Part shown: in pieces, positions 38,220-52,000 of the stretch
Layout of the letters: every line of letters starts with the position of its first letter
Numbering within the stretch: the stretch's first letter is position 1
Source of the DNA: Mycogone perniciosa
Taxonomy: Eukaryota > Ascomycota > Sordariomycetes > Hypocreales > Hypocreaceae
Assembly: GCA_025331125.1 (NCBI GenBank)
Contig: JAOALB010000088.1
Coordinates: 62,001 to 126,000 of the forward strand
Direction: 5' to 3'
DNA length: 64,000 nt
The notes under the pieces: model-generated
Databases searched by the model: none
What the model was told of the DNA's origin: nothing
The model's input: the letters and a program-made list of their open reading frames with translations, nothing else
Program-made: the position numbers and the translations under genes

Positions 38220-39152
38220 ATGAGCACTTCCTGCCCTCCAGCATTGTCAATATTAGCACTCGACCTCAATATCCTGGATACAGAAATAATCGGCCCTACA
38301 GGAAGGATCCTGGAATTGACAGACAAAGGTGAACTGGTCCGTGTCCTGCTTGAGCAACAGTTTATGCCCGATGGAATTGATGTCGATCATTCAACTGGCC
38401 GTTTCTTCTGGTCCAACATGGGAATATTAGGCACACCAAATGGCACTATACATTCAGCAAATCTGGATGGTACGGACGTTCGGACCATCGTCATGCTGGG
38501 TGTTATCAACACACCCAAGCAGCTCATTTTCAGTCCAGAGCTGAAATATTTGTATTTTGCGGATCGTGAGGGCATGAAAATATGGCGATGCAATGTCGAT
38601 GGTAGCGACTTGACAGTGCTGATTCGAGCTGGCACAGACCCGATGAACGCAAAATCCTGGTGTGTTGGTATTCAAGTGGCACCAACTACAGAGAAAATTT
38701 ATTGGACCCAAAAGGGCCCTCCTGGATCGGGAACAGGTTCCATTTTCTGCGCCAATATCTCAATGCCACCCGGACAAACGGCAGAGACTAGAAACGATAT
38801 TGTCTGTCTCGTCGATCATCTTCCCGAGCCACTAGACCTCGAGGTTGACTCGTCTCAAAATTGCCTGTTCTGGACCGATCGTGGCGAGCTACCTGACGGC
38901 AAGTCACTCAACAGATTACCGCTTCATCCCATAACGGGGATGCGAAATGTCGGCGAAGACTCAAAGCTGCAGGTGATATGGAGAGGCCTCCATGATCCCG
39001 TGGTCCTCAAGTTGGATAAGGCAAATAGACATGTTTATGTGGCTGATTTGGGTGGGAGTCTGTATCGATGTAACTACGATGGTTCCGACAAACGAACATT
39101 ATCATCGGAAGCCAGTCGCAGCTATACTGGAATAGCCCTTCGGTACGATTGA
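38220..39152 (+). CDS. YWTD/LDL-receptor-type six-bladed beta-propeller protein
   Basis: A single exon of 310 codons starts at ATG 38220. The frame is open further upstream (from 38175), but only without an ATG. Repeats of about 45 residues carry the YWTD-like signature and the following NLDG/NVDG turn: RFFWSNMG then SANLDGTD; YLYFADREGMKIWRCNVDGSD; IYWTQKG; LFWTDRG; VYVADLGGSLYRCNYDGSD. Such repeats form six-bladed propellers known from LDL-receptor-like proteins; in fungi they also occur alone as single-domain cytosolic or secreted proteins of unclear function. No signal peptide or membrane segment is seen. The gene appears intact. Function beyond the fold cannot be given. Confidence 0.85.
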   Translation: MSTSCPPALSILALDLNILDTEIIGPTGRILELTDKGELVRVLLEQQFMPDGIDVDHSTGRFFWSNMGILGTPNGTIHSANLDGTDVRTIVMLGVINTPKQLIFSPELKYLYFADREGMKIWRCNVDGSDLTVLIRAGTDPMNAKSWCVGIQVAPTTEKIYWTQKGPPGSGTGSIFCANISMPPGQTAETRNDIVCLVDHLPEPLDLEVDSSQNCLFWTDRGELPDGKSLNRLPLHPITGMRNVGEDSKLQVIWRGLHDPVVLKLDKANRHVYVADLGGSLYRCNYDGSDKRTLSSEASRSYTGIALRYD

Positions 39153-40294
39153 GATGAAATGGTTGGATTATTTTAGAGAACGACGCGGGTAACATCACCT
39201 ATGGATCGGGAAATATGAAAGTCAAGTTATCGGAGTATATACCAGATTAGGGAGTCTTCCCGCCCACATCACAATGTATGCCTTTTTAGCCCTCTTCCTA
39301 AACTGCGGAGGAGTTGCCCAAGGTTCGAGACAGTACATACAATAAACATACACAGCGGCGAGCCGAGAAAGCATCCAACACTCTGGAGGAAGCTGGCTAT
39401 ATTGCTCCACAACCACAAGAATGGTCGATGCATCACGCGTCCGTCTGCATACTCTCAGTCAGTGGAATGATTCGGTGACCGACGGGTGGCAGTCATTCAC
39501 ATGTGGACGACACGATTCGCTATGCGTTCTTTATGGTAACTTGGCGCCTAGATGCATCGAGGCCCTGTTAGCCTAGGAAATATGGTGTCCTCATTTTCCC
39601 TCAACCAGTCAGACTATTGCCCGCTCCGTCTGCCCTACAGGGCATATTCTGCTTCTTCATAGTATATACTCATCGCTTAGATGTCTTTATGCGGTAGTTA
39701 TATGTAAAGGATGGGGCAGCAAACCCTTCGAAAATATGATACTATGTTCTAGCGGAGCATTTGTGTTCACACCCCCTCAGTTTGGACGGATTGTCCCATG
39801 TCAGCATCGTAAGTTATTTGCTTAGCAGCACCTCAATATTCGTCCGTTCGGCCGAGCTCAGAATAAGCATCGTAGGATTCGTGGCTGGCTGAGTATACTG
39901 AGGATGCAGGAATACATCCATCTTTTCGCACGGTGATTAGTGTCTGTTTGCAAACAAGTGAGGGGTTGTCGACTCAGCTGTGTGGTATCCCTGTTCGAAA
40001 TATGTGAACGGTCTGTCGCAGAAAGTGACGAGTCAGCCAATATCTACTGCGTGAATATTTCCTTAGACTTGGTGATCAAATCAAAGGAAGAAATAAGCCC
40101 TCAGCAGATGGAACTATGCGTATGTGATGTATCATAACGGCCTAGATGGAGGGGAGGGGGGAGGCCGGGGATTTCCCTTAGCACGAGGGTAAAAACACTT
40201 TATCTTCTACGCCCCAGCCCATCGTGAAGTTTCCTGAAGGACAGAGTCACCATCGATCGTAAGAATCCGAAAATAACCTTGAAAATATTAAGAA
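39153..40294. other. Intergenic, no supported gene
   Basis: Several 60-65-codon frames on both strands overlap each other and show no domain. A purine-rich run (40150-40165) and the leader of the P47-like gene are the only visible items. Confidence 0.45.
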
Positions 40295-42608
40295 ATGGCC
40301 CAGCAGTTCGAAGCTGAGTCGCGTCTGAAGGTCAGTCTCGCCACGGCGGACGGATTCTATGACCAGGGCCTAGCTGTCTCTCAAGGCATCATCAATGCCA
40401 GCTTTGAGAAGCTCTACAACAAATATGAAGCTCTGCAAAAGATTGACTGGGAAAATTACGATGGAGAGATGCACGCTGAGCTGCTGCCCTCGCAAATTCT
40501 CATTCCTGGTAGCGTCGGCATCGATCTCTCCAAGATCTACCATCAGATTCGGTCAGCTCATCTTTCATCCTTTTGCTGTTTCCAATTACCAAGATCAAAT
40601 TCTGACATAGTTGCAGGTTCAAGTCGGGCACTCTCTCCAACAAGAATGGCTTATTCAATGTCAAGTTGGACGGCTGGATGGTTGCTATCGCCGTCGACCT
40701 GGATGCTTAGTTCATCAACAGAGACCCTGGCCATAAAGAGACACCGGCTGAAAAGAAACAGCGCGAGTTCATTGAGAATGAGTTCGATGTCCCTGGTGAT
40801 TATCGACTCGAGCGATTGTACTCCAAGTTGACTTGTAAGTGCAACGTTTTATTAGCGATTCCTATGGCAAGCCGCTTACAAGTCATCGGCTACTAGCCGC
40901 CAACTGGAATAACTTTGATATGGACCACTCCAAATTCATCAACCCAGACACTGGTGAAGAATGGACGTACGATGACTGGGCAGATGCAGATGACAATGCT
41001 GCCTCAGCCTTCACCAGCTTGTGCAGGTCTTGGGCCCGTTCAATGCAGAATGATGGTCTGACCACACTGGGCCTCAAAATCACTCTCCCTGACTTGGGTA
41101 CGTTCTAACCATGTCATTCTTTATTGTATGATTCTTGAATAGCTAATTCGTTTGAGTAGCCAAGAGTGAAATTCCAACATTCAGTAGGCATCCCCGTTAC
41201 ACTGTGCTCTTTGACCTTGCTCTGACAGTTTGATGCGCTGCAGCACCAACTACCATGATTCACCAGATCTACCCCTACCATGATAAGGACGATAAAAGAG
41301 ACCAAGGATTCACATCAGCTGGCAATGCAAATTCCCTTCTCTACTTGGAAAAGGTCAAAGATGAAAATGGCAACGATGGTCAGCTCCCAGGCGCTAAGCA
41401 AGTCGGATTCGCTGGCAACTTTTGCCACCCAGAGGCAGGCTTGCTTCCAGCAGTTGACGGAACCTTTGTTGTCAGCCACGAGTTGTTTATGGGTCGCTTC
41501 CTCCTGACGCAGCTCCAAGCACTGAATGAGGCCTCATCTATCTATGTTGATCCCATGTACGGTGGACCAGCTGGATGGGGCTTCCCAATGCGGTACGGTA
41601 GCGATCCCAACTACCCTAATTACAAAAGCAGCGTCTACGAGTTTAAGCAGTCTAATGATGGCCGGACTTACGAATACGACAAGGTCGTTGACAAGTCTTG
41701 TGACACGAAGCACAATAACGGAAGTCATTACTGGTGGCAGTCTGATCACTGGAGTACGTTGAACTATTTCTATTTCCTTCTCGTTGCTTGCCTTGGTTGA
41801 ACTCTTCTCCTTTGCTTGGGTTCCTGACAAAACGTGGCATAGGCAAGGCACACTCAACCGTATCCTGGCAGCCTGGTGGTGACATGTACGTCGAGATGAA
41901 AGGATCTTATGAGTACTATCGCGCCATCAGAATTGCCGACAACGCCTCAATGCAGAATCCAGGAACCTGGTCCCAGTAAGCGCGCCTCCTAGTATCCTGA
42001 TTTTCTCCTGAACAACTAAGATGAAATGTGGTATCTGATATCTTTCTTCTAATAATAGTGAGAAGTACACCGGCTCGTGGAGCCTCGGAGTGAAGATGGT
42101 TTCTCAAGATGGTACATTGGTGCTCCAGCTGGTCGAAACCTCTGACCTGAACTTCCAGGTAACGGGTGAGATGGACCAGTCAAAAGACCTTGGTGCATAC
42201 CACTCAAATGAAACGAAGCTCCGTGACGAGATTGCCAAGGTTATCTTTGGTCGTCTAGACACATTGCGCAACAATCTCAAGCAGGGTTTCCAAGGCTCCC
42301 ACCAATTCGTCTTCCCCGGAACTGGTCAGCTTAATTTCTCAGACCCCACGTTCAGCAACAAGGGTGATGTCATTTCCACTGTGACTTGGAAGCAGTAAGT
42401 ACATTCTTTTACTTGAGAATCTCAAACTTTTTTATATTTTCTGAGCTGACAAATTGGATGACAAAGGCTTCACGATGGACCCGTGATTGTTCGACCGAAC
42501 AATAGTGATGCTACCAAGCTGGGCTCATTCAAGTGCCTTCAGCATGTCCAGCCTCACCATCATACCATTCCATATCCTTCTCATATCAAGCACCATGATG
42601 AATTGTAA
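40295..42608 (+). pseudogene. Seven-exon gene, tentatively P47/TULIP-like, with one in-frame TAG and a C-terminal HDEL
   Basis: Exons fit at 40295-40551, 40617-40834, 40897-41097, 41244-41753, 41843-41975, 42059-42394 and 42467-42608, all phase-compatible, with CTGAC branch sites in introns 1 and 6. This gives 598 codons including one TAG (40708-40710, exon 2). The frame continues cleanly after that stop. The protein is acidic and aromatic, without signal peptide or membrane segment. Near the C-terminus the pattern FVFPGTGQ...FSNKGDVIST resembles the closing motif I associate with the clostridial P47/OrfX family (TULIP fold); this is family memory, not proof. The last four residues are HDEL, the fungal ER-retention signal. 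It lies 435 bases before the TcA-like gene in the same orientation. I mark it as a pseudogene because of the TAG; a base error or a suppressed stop would make it functional. Confidence 0.6.
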
Positions 42609-43042
42609 GCCTTGGTGTTGGGATGGAAATGGCCTATCATTGTCCCGCTCCTATGTTGGATCGTTTGGTCTTTCGGAAAGAAACGTGGGAGTTCACCAGA
42701 AAGCAAACAGAATGATAGCTTCCGGTCATTTTTTTATGTAGCTTCTTCCAATAGCCCAGTGAATCTCAATTCATTCTCTGTGATAACATAATCCCATTTA
42801 CTTTGTTTCAAATACCAATGTCATCTGTTTACCACTCATCATGCTCTTCTTGCTCAAGCATTATTTTGGCACATCATCAATGCTGTTCAGACAATCGGCC
42901 AATTGGCATGACCGAGTGAACACAGCCTCTCTCGGAATATACTAGGGTTGCAATCGTGTCCGATATTGGAATCACAGCCAGCCAGCCATCAAGACCGCTC
43001 CAAACCGAATGCAGTAACCACCAACAACGCTTTGCATGTTAT
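42609..43042. promoter_or_regulatory. Spacer and probable promoter of the TcA-like gene
   Basis: Sequence between the HDEL-ending gene and the first plausible ATG of the TcA-like gene. A plus frame enters from 42956 without an ATG until 43043. No clear TATA box was seen. Confidence 0.35.
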
Positions 43043-46000
43043 ATGTCAGATTCAACCCCGCTTCATATACATGAGTCTGTCGATAATCCAATGCAATGTT
43101 ACAGGCTAGGTGCCAAAAGCACAGAGTCTCCATCCAATTTTATGCCGGATGGGTTACAGCGACCTGTTGCGTTTGCTCCGGAAGAAGACGTGGCTGGCTG
43201 CGAACCGCAGCGCAACCTAGCGATTGGTGCCCAGCATGATCTGCGATATCAGGGATTAAGATCCTAAATTTGAGGGGAATGAGCTTTCAGAATACGACCT
43301 GAGGAAGTTCACGCCTGGGCGTGTGGTTCAACGAGGCCTCGAAGCGAGGTATCACGACCGCCTTCCTCGTCGCTCCCGTATTCTCTTGGCTAGAAGGTTT
43401 TTAAAGGAATCTCAGACTGGCAGAATAGACGAAGTTTGTCACTGTTCAATCTTTTAGCAATTCCCCACCAGTCCATGTATATGTTTTCAACCGTCTACCA
43501 AAACTGCAATCATGGTTGGTTGATAACGGTGATCTCTCATACTGAGCTCAACGTAGCTGACATTATTTGTCTAGGATTCCACCAAACGGCTGTCAGAGGC
43601 AAATATCATCGTTCTGTCATCTGATTTATTTCCAAAAATTATTACCGATACTCAACTTCTCGAAGCTATTCAAGCCCATCTAACGACAACACGTTCCCTT
43701 TGGGGCTCCATCAATGCTGTTCTCGCGACCTTTCCTGCATCCGACGATGAAAAAGCCAAATTATCTCTCGTCTTACTCCTGTATCAGCTCAGCGGCTTCT
43801 CGGTTGATGTAGCTGCTTTCTGCCTCTCGCAACCTCAGCTGGCTGGGGTTGCATCAGGATCCATCAAATCCCAAAAACAACTCGCCGCAAATGTTTTCGC
43901 CATTCCACTGACCTTTACCGCGGTTCCAACTGGCTGCGGAGATGCATGGGCCCAACTTCGCAGACGGCTTTTTACCCTGGAACCAACAGCAGTGATTCTA
44001 GGGTTGGCTCGCACCAGGAACTTCCCATTCCCTGACGGCCAACAGGACATCATCATCTCCGTCCTAGAGGCAGCGACCGAGAAGCTTGGATTTAACATCG
44101 CCAAAGAATCCATCAGAGGACTGCTGAAGAGTGATGACCTCAAAGCCGAGGTTCCAGGTGTGCATCAGGATCAATGGCCCGTTATTCAGAAGTTCCTGTT
44201 CCAACTCCAGCGGCTCCAGGCCTTGGTGAACGAGCCGCAAGATATTGGCGCTCTGATCAAGTGCGCATATCAATCTGCGGAAGAACTGACACGGTCTGGC
44301 GACGGTGCCGTCCAGGCTATGGTTGCGCAAGGCATCCCGGAGGAGCGTGCAGTGCAGATCCGCAATCATGCCAATGTGGTTGCCATCCGGAGCGAAGGGC
44401 TCTGGACAGCCGCACTCAAAGCCCGTAGCACTGGGGGTAGACCAGACGATTCCATTGCTGCTGTCTCCGCAGTCAGCTCGCGGGCTGTTGTTGCTCGTTT
44501 GGATCAGGAAGACCAGCCACCTGAGGCACCCGAGATCAATTTGAGCGCCGTGTTTGACTTGGAGAGCATGGGGTGTGAGGATTGTGCTTCAGCCACTGGA
44601 CCAACAGCCTATTTCGTCGACCTTCTCCATACTCTAGACGGTATCAAGCTTCGGGATACGAGCGAACCCAGCAAACCAGGAAAATCGTTGCTCTCCAAGT
44701 TGACTGAGCGTCGGCCAGATCTATCCCAGCTCGAATTATCGTGTGCCAACACGAAGGTTCTCATACCCTACATTGATCTTGTGAATGAGCTGCTGGAATC
44801 TGTGCTGTGGAATCTTGGATCTAATCCCTCTCGCCCAGACCCTGTCAAGCCATTCAACATGGACGATGACGACACGTGCGACAGCGTCATCGCGCAGCCT
44901 AGACACATCAACTATCCAGTTTACAGTGACTTGGTGCTGAAAACGGTGCAACCACTGAATCTATTCCCGTACAACCAAGCCATCGATAGCACCCGCGCCT
45001 ATCTCACTGCACTTGGTAGCTCACGATATGAGCTACTCAATACGCTACAATCCACTTACATCTTCACGGAAGCATCCAATCCTCCGCATCCACAACAAGT
45101 GATAGACCGTGCTCTGGCTGCAGAAGCATTGAGCTTGCAGCATGAGGACTATGTGGCCATCTGCGGAGAGGGCTTTTTTGACCTGGAATTTCTCCGCACT
45201 TGGGACCCAAACCTCACTAAACAGAAATATGATGAAATGATCGGACTCAACACAGCTTCTGGATACTGGGGATTCGACTCGAAGGGTGACTACGTGAGTA
45301 GCCTTGCCGACATCAAGGGTGAGCTACTGCCTCGAAGCGGATTGAACTTCCAGGATCTCCTCAGGATTTTAAAAGCGAAATATTTCAATGGGAAGCTGGC
45401 CATCACATCTCAAAGTCCTGTTTCTGGTGGAATGGAGTTCACAGGAGAGCTTAAGGATATGAGGCTATCACGCGTTCAAGAGAATGGAACGGCTGGCCCA
45501 CCTGATACAAACACAAGTTGGCAACTTCAAGCATTTGTGCGTCTGTGGAATAAGCTGCAGTGGTCAATTGAGGAGCTCGATGCCCTCGCTGTTTGTTTAG
45601 CAGGGACTAGGACTTCCTCCTTCGACCCCCTGCTCCTGAATGGGCTCGCCGCTGTCAAACAGTTGGCCGAGCTGTCAGACTTTTCACCAACCGAGTTGCA
45701 GCCTCTCTGGGGGGACATGAATACTCACGGTCCCAACTGTCTCTATGCAGACTTATTCCTGAGGGGACCTGTTTCGCCGCAAGAGCGCCAGGTATTTCAG
45801 CCTGATGAAGATGGCAATGTGTTGCAGGCGAACAAGAAAATCTCACAGCATAACTATACTCTCACATCGGCGCTCCGTATATCAGACACTGCTTTGAGCG
45901 CCATCATTTCTGCCACAGGATTATCTGATCGCCTGAATCTCGCCAACTTGTCGCTTCTGTACCGAGTGTCCCTTCTTTGTCAGATTTTGGGGGTCTCTCC

Positions 46001-49000
46001 GGCTGACTACTCTGATTTACTCTCAGTGTATCCAACGGCGTTCAACCCATTTGAAAACCCCCAAACGACACTTCACTTCGTCCGGGAGGTGAAGGCATTG
46101 CTATCCAGTCCAGATCCATGGGCATTCGATCAGCTTGTATTCGCTGTTAACGGAAAGGCTAGCTTTTCCGACAATCGGTACAACTTTGGCATCGAAAAAG
46201 CTGTTCAGGTCGCTGTATCCGTTTTCTCCAACATAAAGGCATCCGGGATCAGCTCAGGAGACGTTAATGTCGACGCCATTCCTGAGGCAGATTTACTGGA
46301 GCGCGTGCATCAAGTCGCAGAACAGTTATTCGGGAGCAACGGCGGCCTGAGCGTATCGGGATTCATCAACAGCTCTCCCATCAAGAAAGACGATAAAGCC
46401 CTGGCTCTGATCAAGTCGTACCTCACAGAAAGAGTTGGTTCAGAGAATGCAGATCGTCTATCCCAGAACATTGCTGACACCAATACAACTCATGACCGTC
46501 AAAAAGTATTTCTTGAAACAACAGCGCCTCTCATGCCCAAGACCAGGCAACAACGGATCATAGTTGATAGTCTGAAGTCTCAGTTTCAGGATCTAAACCC
46601 TTCAATGCTTCAATTCGCCCTATCTGACATTGTTCAAGTGACAATTCAGGTTTTGCAGCAATCGAAGATCATGTCTGGAATGGATGGTTTGCTTCTCCTG
46701 GCTGATAATACGGAACTACCAGAAGGAAGCTTCGATGGGTACTTTCTGCCACCAACTACAGACATTTATATCATCACCGTTGAGAAGACATCTGAATCTC
46801 CTCCGGGGCAGCTTCTTCTTGACGGAGACGAGATCAAGTTCAACAAAACATATGGCCCATGGACAGCCACCACCAGTACTCTGGTTGGTGGCCGATGCTA
46901 TAAGCTAGCCTTCACAGGCAATGTGAAGGATCTTAAGTGGACTACACAGCAAGCAGTCGGCATCCCGCCGATTGGCTTTACCCAGGAAATATTAGTACCT
47001 GAGCAAGTCGCCTCCAATGTTGGCAATGTTCTGTCGGATCTCGGTCGAATATCTACCGTCACAACCTACTTGGGGCTCGAGATGTCCGAGGTTGCCTTTT
47101 GGCAGAGTTCCAAGGTGCTCAACTTCAACACACTGACCTTGGCAAGCATCCAGAACCTGCAATCTTTCAGCACGCTCAAGCGTGAGTTCTCCAGCGCGGG
47201 GGCTACACAACCTCTGATTGCACTCTATCGATGGCTTTACAACACCGAAACCGCAAACGGGTCATTTTCAGAGCTCCTGACTGCTGTGGCCGCCTGGCCG
47301 AAACGTGTCTGTCAGGATTTTCTGCAGGCCAAGTATCCAGGCCGTAAAGAAACCGATCCAGCACTTCTAAACATTTTCAAGGACGTGCGAGCCCTCATGG
47401 AGATGCGAGAGTCTCTGCGTCTCGTGGGTAGACTAAGCATCCCAAGTGTGTCATGGAAATCACTGTTTGACATGGCCTCCCCTCACAGCCCTGATGGCAG
47501 GGTCGCGAAAGAGTTTGACAATGCTTCAACCCTGCGCCTAATAGTTGACTCCAGATTTACCGGTACGAAGGCTGTTGGTGGTGGCAAGAGCGTGCTTCAA
47601 ACAGCCAATGATCAAATCCGGAACAACTCGAGGAATGCGCTGATCTATACGCTGCTGTCGTTGGATTACTCGAAAAGTAACAAGTTGACCGACGCAGATT
47701 CGCTGTTTGCCTTCTATCTCATTGACGTTCAGATGGGCTCAGCCCTACAAACGACGCGCATAAAGCAAGCAATCTCCACTGTCCAGCTCTTTGTCCAGAG
47801 GTGCATGCTGGGAGCGGAGAAGAACAGTGGAATTACACTCTCTGCCCTGATGACGTCCATGGAGAGAATCGACTGGGACTACTTACTGCACTACCGACTT
47901 TGGGAGGCTAATCGCAAGGCATTTTTGTATCCGGAGAACTGGATTGAACCAACGTTGCGTGATGATAAGTCGGAACAGTTCATGGCCATCGAGTCAGCAA
48001 TCGTGCAACTGAAGCTGGACAGCGGGCGCATCAAAGATCTCATCCAAAGCTACATTCACAGCGTAAATGAAGTGGCCGACCTCCGGGTTGAATCATACCT
48101 CTGGGATCGAAATGACAAAAACGGCGACGAGCAGTACAATTCAATATTCCACTTCTTCGGGCGCACCCGCACCAGCCCTCCCCTTTATTATTACCGCCAA
48201 CTGCGTCTGACCGGATCAGCGTCCAATATCATTGCCTCCTGGTCGCCATGGAGCAAAATTAACGTTGATGTATCTGTCCATGAAGCAGATGCTGACGGTA
48301 AAAAGCTTCCGCGACCAGGATCCTACATGATTCCTGCCAAGCTTGGGCGGCGGCTCTTTGTCTTCCTGCCTGAGATTGTTCTTGGACAGCAGCCGAACAG
48401 TGCTTCCAGTCAAAGCAATGACACATACGAGAAGCTCAGCCAGAAGTCCGTGTCGTCATCTCGTCCTGACCGCCAATGGGAGATCCGTCTTGGTTTTATC
48501 GAGTACCAGAACGGGACGTGGTCACCCAAGATTGTCTCCCAGTCCATCATCAGCGTGCCGCCAGATCCAGCGGCCAAGGGCAAGGACCTCCCCGACATTT
48601 CTAGCTTCAAGTTCTGGGCTCGTACAAGAACACTTCCTTCGACAAACATTCAGACTATATCGGTCCAGGTGGAACGTTTGGCCGGCGTGCAGTCGGTCAC
48701 TCCAACAATTACCGATGGTTCAACGCAAATCCCGGATATGTACCGCCAATTCTTGGGCGAATTTGAAATGAGAGGCCAGCAGCTCATTTTGGTTGGACCA
48801 GATGGTTTACCGGTGTCTCAGCATGATCCCGATGTAAACACAACTGGCTCAACGGTTCCAACCATCTTCTCCAGACTGGATTGGCCTGTCCTGGCAGGGA
48901 GCAGAAATCGGATTCCTCAGAATCAAGTATACAATGGAGATGAGCACACCAAACCATTGTTAGGAACGACAACAGTGAATCGGAATTCCAAAACTTTGTA

Positions 49001-52000
49001 CACCTGGACCATGGCTTTTGGCACTGTCAACAACTTGGCCCCAACTGGGTTTGTGTTCGACGTTAGCAGCACGGGCAACATACAATGCTTCTTCGCGTTC
49101 CCGCCCCAGTTTTACGACGAAGATCATCCGGAGGATATCGTTTACACAACGGAGAAGTTTTCCAACCTCGTGAGCCCCCAACTGGTGAATTGTGCGGACC
49201 TATCCAGTGACTTGAGTCCTCCCTACAAGGCACTGAGCAATCTTGACAAGACGCTGTACCATGACGCCTTCGGCCAGAGAAACTCCAAGATCTACAACGA
49301 AACATCTACACCCTTTGCCGTTTATAACTGGGAGCTTGGTGTCCACCTCCCTTCACTGATAATGGAACGTTTGATAGCCACTCAACAGCTTGACTTGGCA
49401 TTGGAAGTGGCAAGACTGGTGTTTGACCCTACAGCAGACGGCGATCGGGTTGACCGATGTTGGTCATTCCCACCATTCCGGGATGAATTGATTCGAAAAG
49501 GAAAAGGCCCCGAGTTTGACCGTGAGTGGGTGAAGAAGATGACGGCAGATGAGTGGAGAGCCAGCAAGTACAATGTGCACGCCGCCGCTCGAGGAAACCC
49601 GGTGGCCTACATGAAGCGCATCGCTATGAAATACATCGAAATCCTGATCGCAGCGGGCGACCTACTCTTCCGCCAAAACACACTTGAAAGTCTTCCCCTA
49701 GCGATTCAGAGATATACCGAGGCCTCCCATGTTTTCGGTCCGCCGCCAGTGGAGCTACCGGTGCTCGGCAAGCGCGCGGTCAAGACATACGACCAAATTG
49801 CCAAAGATCTCGATGCCTTCTCAAACACAAAGGTCGACATGGAACTGGATTTCCCCTTCTATAGCGAGCCTGGGAAGCGTGGCAGCCACGATGGGTTGTC
49901 CAAGAAGGCCCTCGGTTTCATGAAGACCACGTACTTTGGGGTGTCCGGCAATGCCTATCTCGTGAATCTTCGAACCCTGATCGATGACCGGCTTTACAAG
50001 ATCCGCAACGGAATGGACATCAACGGCAATAAGCGAACGCTCGCCATCTGGGAGCCGCCCATTGATCCTGGCGCGTTGGCGAGAGCCAATGCCAGCGGTG
50101 GTCTGTCTAGTCTTCTAGCTGGTCTCGACGGACCCATGCCAAAGTACCGCTTCCAATACATCTTGCAACGCGCATATGATCTGGTTGGCGAGTTGAAGAG
50201 CTCTGGACAGCAGATGCTATCGATCCGAGAGAAGAAGGACGCCGAAGCGCTGACAGCTCTACGGAGCCAACACCGCAGGGCAATATTGAAGTTGTCCATG
50301 CGCATCGAGGAGTGTGAGAAGAAGGAGGTTGAAAGAGCGATAGACTCTCTGGAGGAGCAACGCAAACTTCAAGAGATGCAACTGCAGTACTATCTCGACC
50401 TCACTGGAGACAACAATGAGATACCGCAACCCGGTCAGAGCTGGCAGGATATCAAACAAGTCATTGAACAGCCGACAAAGGATGACTTCCGCATGTCGCC
50501 CTATGAGCACGAGGAAATGCTCAAAGCCGAGGAAGCCGGTGAATACAACCGCAAGGCTGGGATCATCGAGGCCACTGCGGCAGGCTTGTTCGCGCTCCCG
50601 ACGTTCAGCACCAAAATCCAGCCCTTTGGTGTTGGTATGGATGTCTCGGTCGGTGGTGCAAATTTCGGCCAAATCCTACTCTGCGCTTCGGGCGCTCTGA
50701 AGGTGACGGCACAGCAGTTGGCAGATCAAGGCACGCAAGCCTCCCGCCGGGCTGCTTTGACACGTCAGCTACAAACTCGGAGGCTCGAAGCCAATACGAT
50801 CGGAAGAGGGATTGTCAAGCTGGACAAGGACATGGAACAGTTGCGGGCTCGTCTGGCAACCTGCGATGCCAGGATGAACATGCAGCAGCAGGACCTGGAG
50901 AATGCCGAGGCTGAAGAACAGTGGCTACAAAACAAGTACACAAGCCAGCAGCTGTACACCATGCTTGAAAGTTCCCTTGGGTCGCTCTTCCATCAGACAT
51001 ACCTGTTAGCCAGCGAGATGGCCAAAAAGGCACAAAGGGCGCTTGACTTTGAGCACGCTATGCGATATCCGAACAGCAACATATCGCAAAACGGTGGAAG
51101 CTTTTTGGACAGTAGTCTTCGTGATGGCCACTTCCTTGGCGAGGCACTTTTCCTGGATCTGAAGCGCCTAGAAGCAATGCACATGGACAATCGACCCCAC
51201 GACTTGGAGATTCGTAAGACGGTGTCTTTGCGCCAGCTTGATCCTTGGGCTCTGCTCCAGTTTCGCGAGTCCGGCACTGCTGACTTTGTGTTGACTGAAG
51301 CGCTTCTTGACATGGACCTCCCTGGTCACTATTGCCGACGCATCGCCTCCGTTGAGTTGTCCATCCCTTGTGTGGTCGGACCATACACATCTCTGAACTG
51401 CACGCTGAGTCTTCAATCTCACAAGTACCGCATCACACCACAGGCAAAGAACGCCGATGCCTATAACGCAGCTGCTGACAGTGGAGATGATGTGACGACA
51501 TTCCGAACCGACCGCATCCCCATTACCTCCATCGCCGTTGGCACAGGCGGCATGCATGAATCCGGCACATTCGAATTCGACTTCCCAGCTGGCAGCAACG
51601 GAAGATACGAGCGCTACGGACCGTTCGAGGGCGCCGGTGCCATCTCAACATGGCGTATCCGCCTGCCGTCCACGATTCGTCCCTTTGACTATGATACCAT
51701 CTCCGATGTGCTCTTGCATGTCAAGTACACTGCCCTTGATGGCGGCGAGGCACTTGGAAAGACAGCTCAGGACGCTCTATACAAGCGCCTCGCAAAGACT
51801 GATAACACTGCTTCCGTCGTGGCGATCGACTTGCGCAGCGACTACGCGGACCAATGGCGCAGCTGCACATCCGGTAATGCGGACGCCCTCTTGAATCTGC
51901 CGAACCTGCGTAACGGGATGCTACCATTCTGGACGCGTCAAGCCAAAGTCAAGGCCGAGACCGTCGCACTTTTGGTAGCACCAGAGCCGGAGACGGCGCT

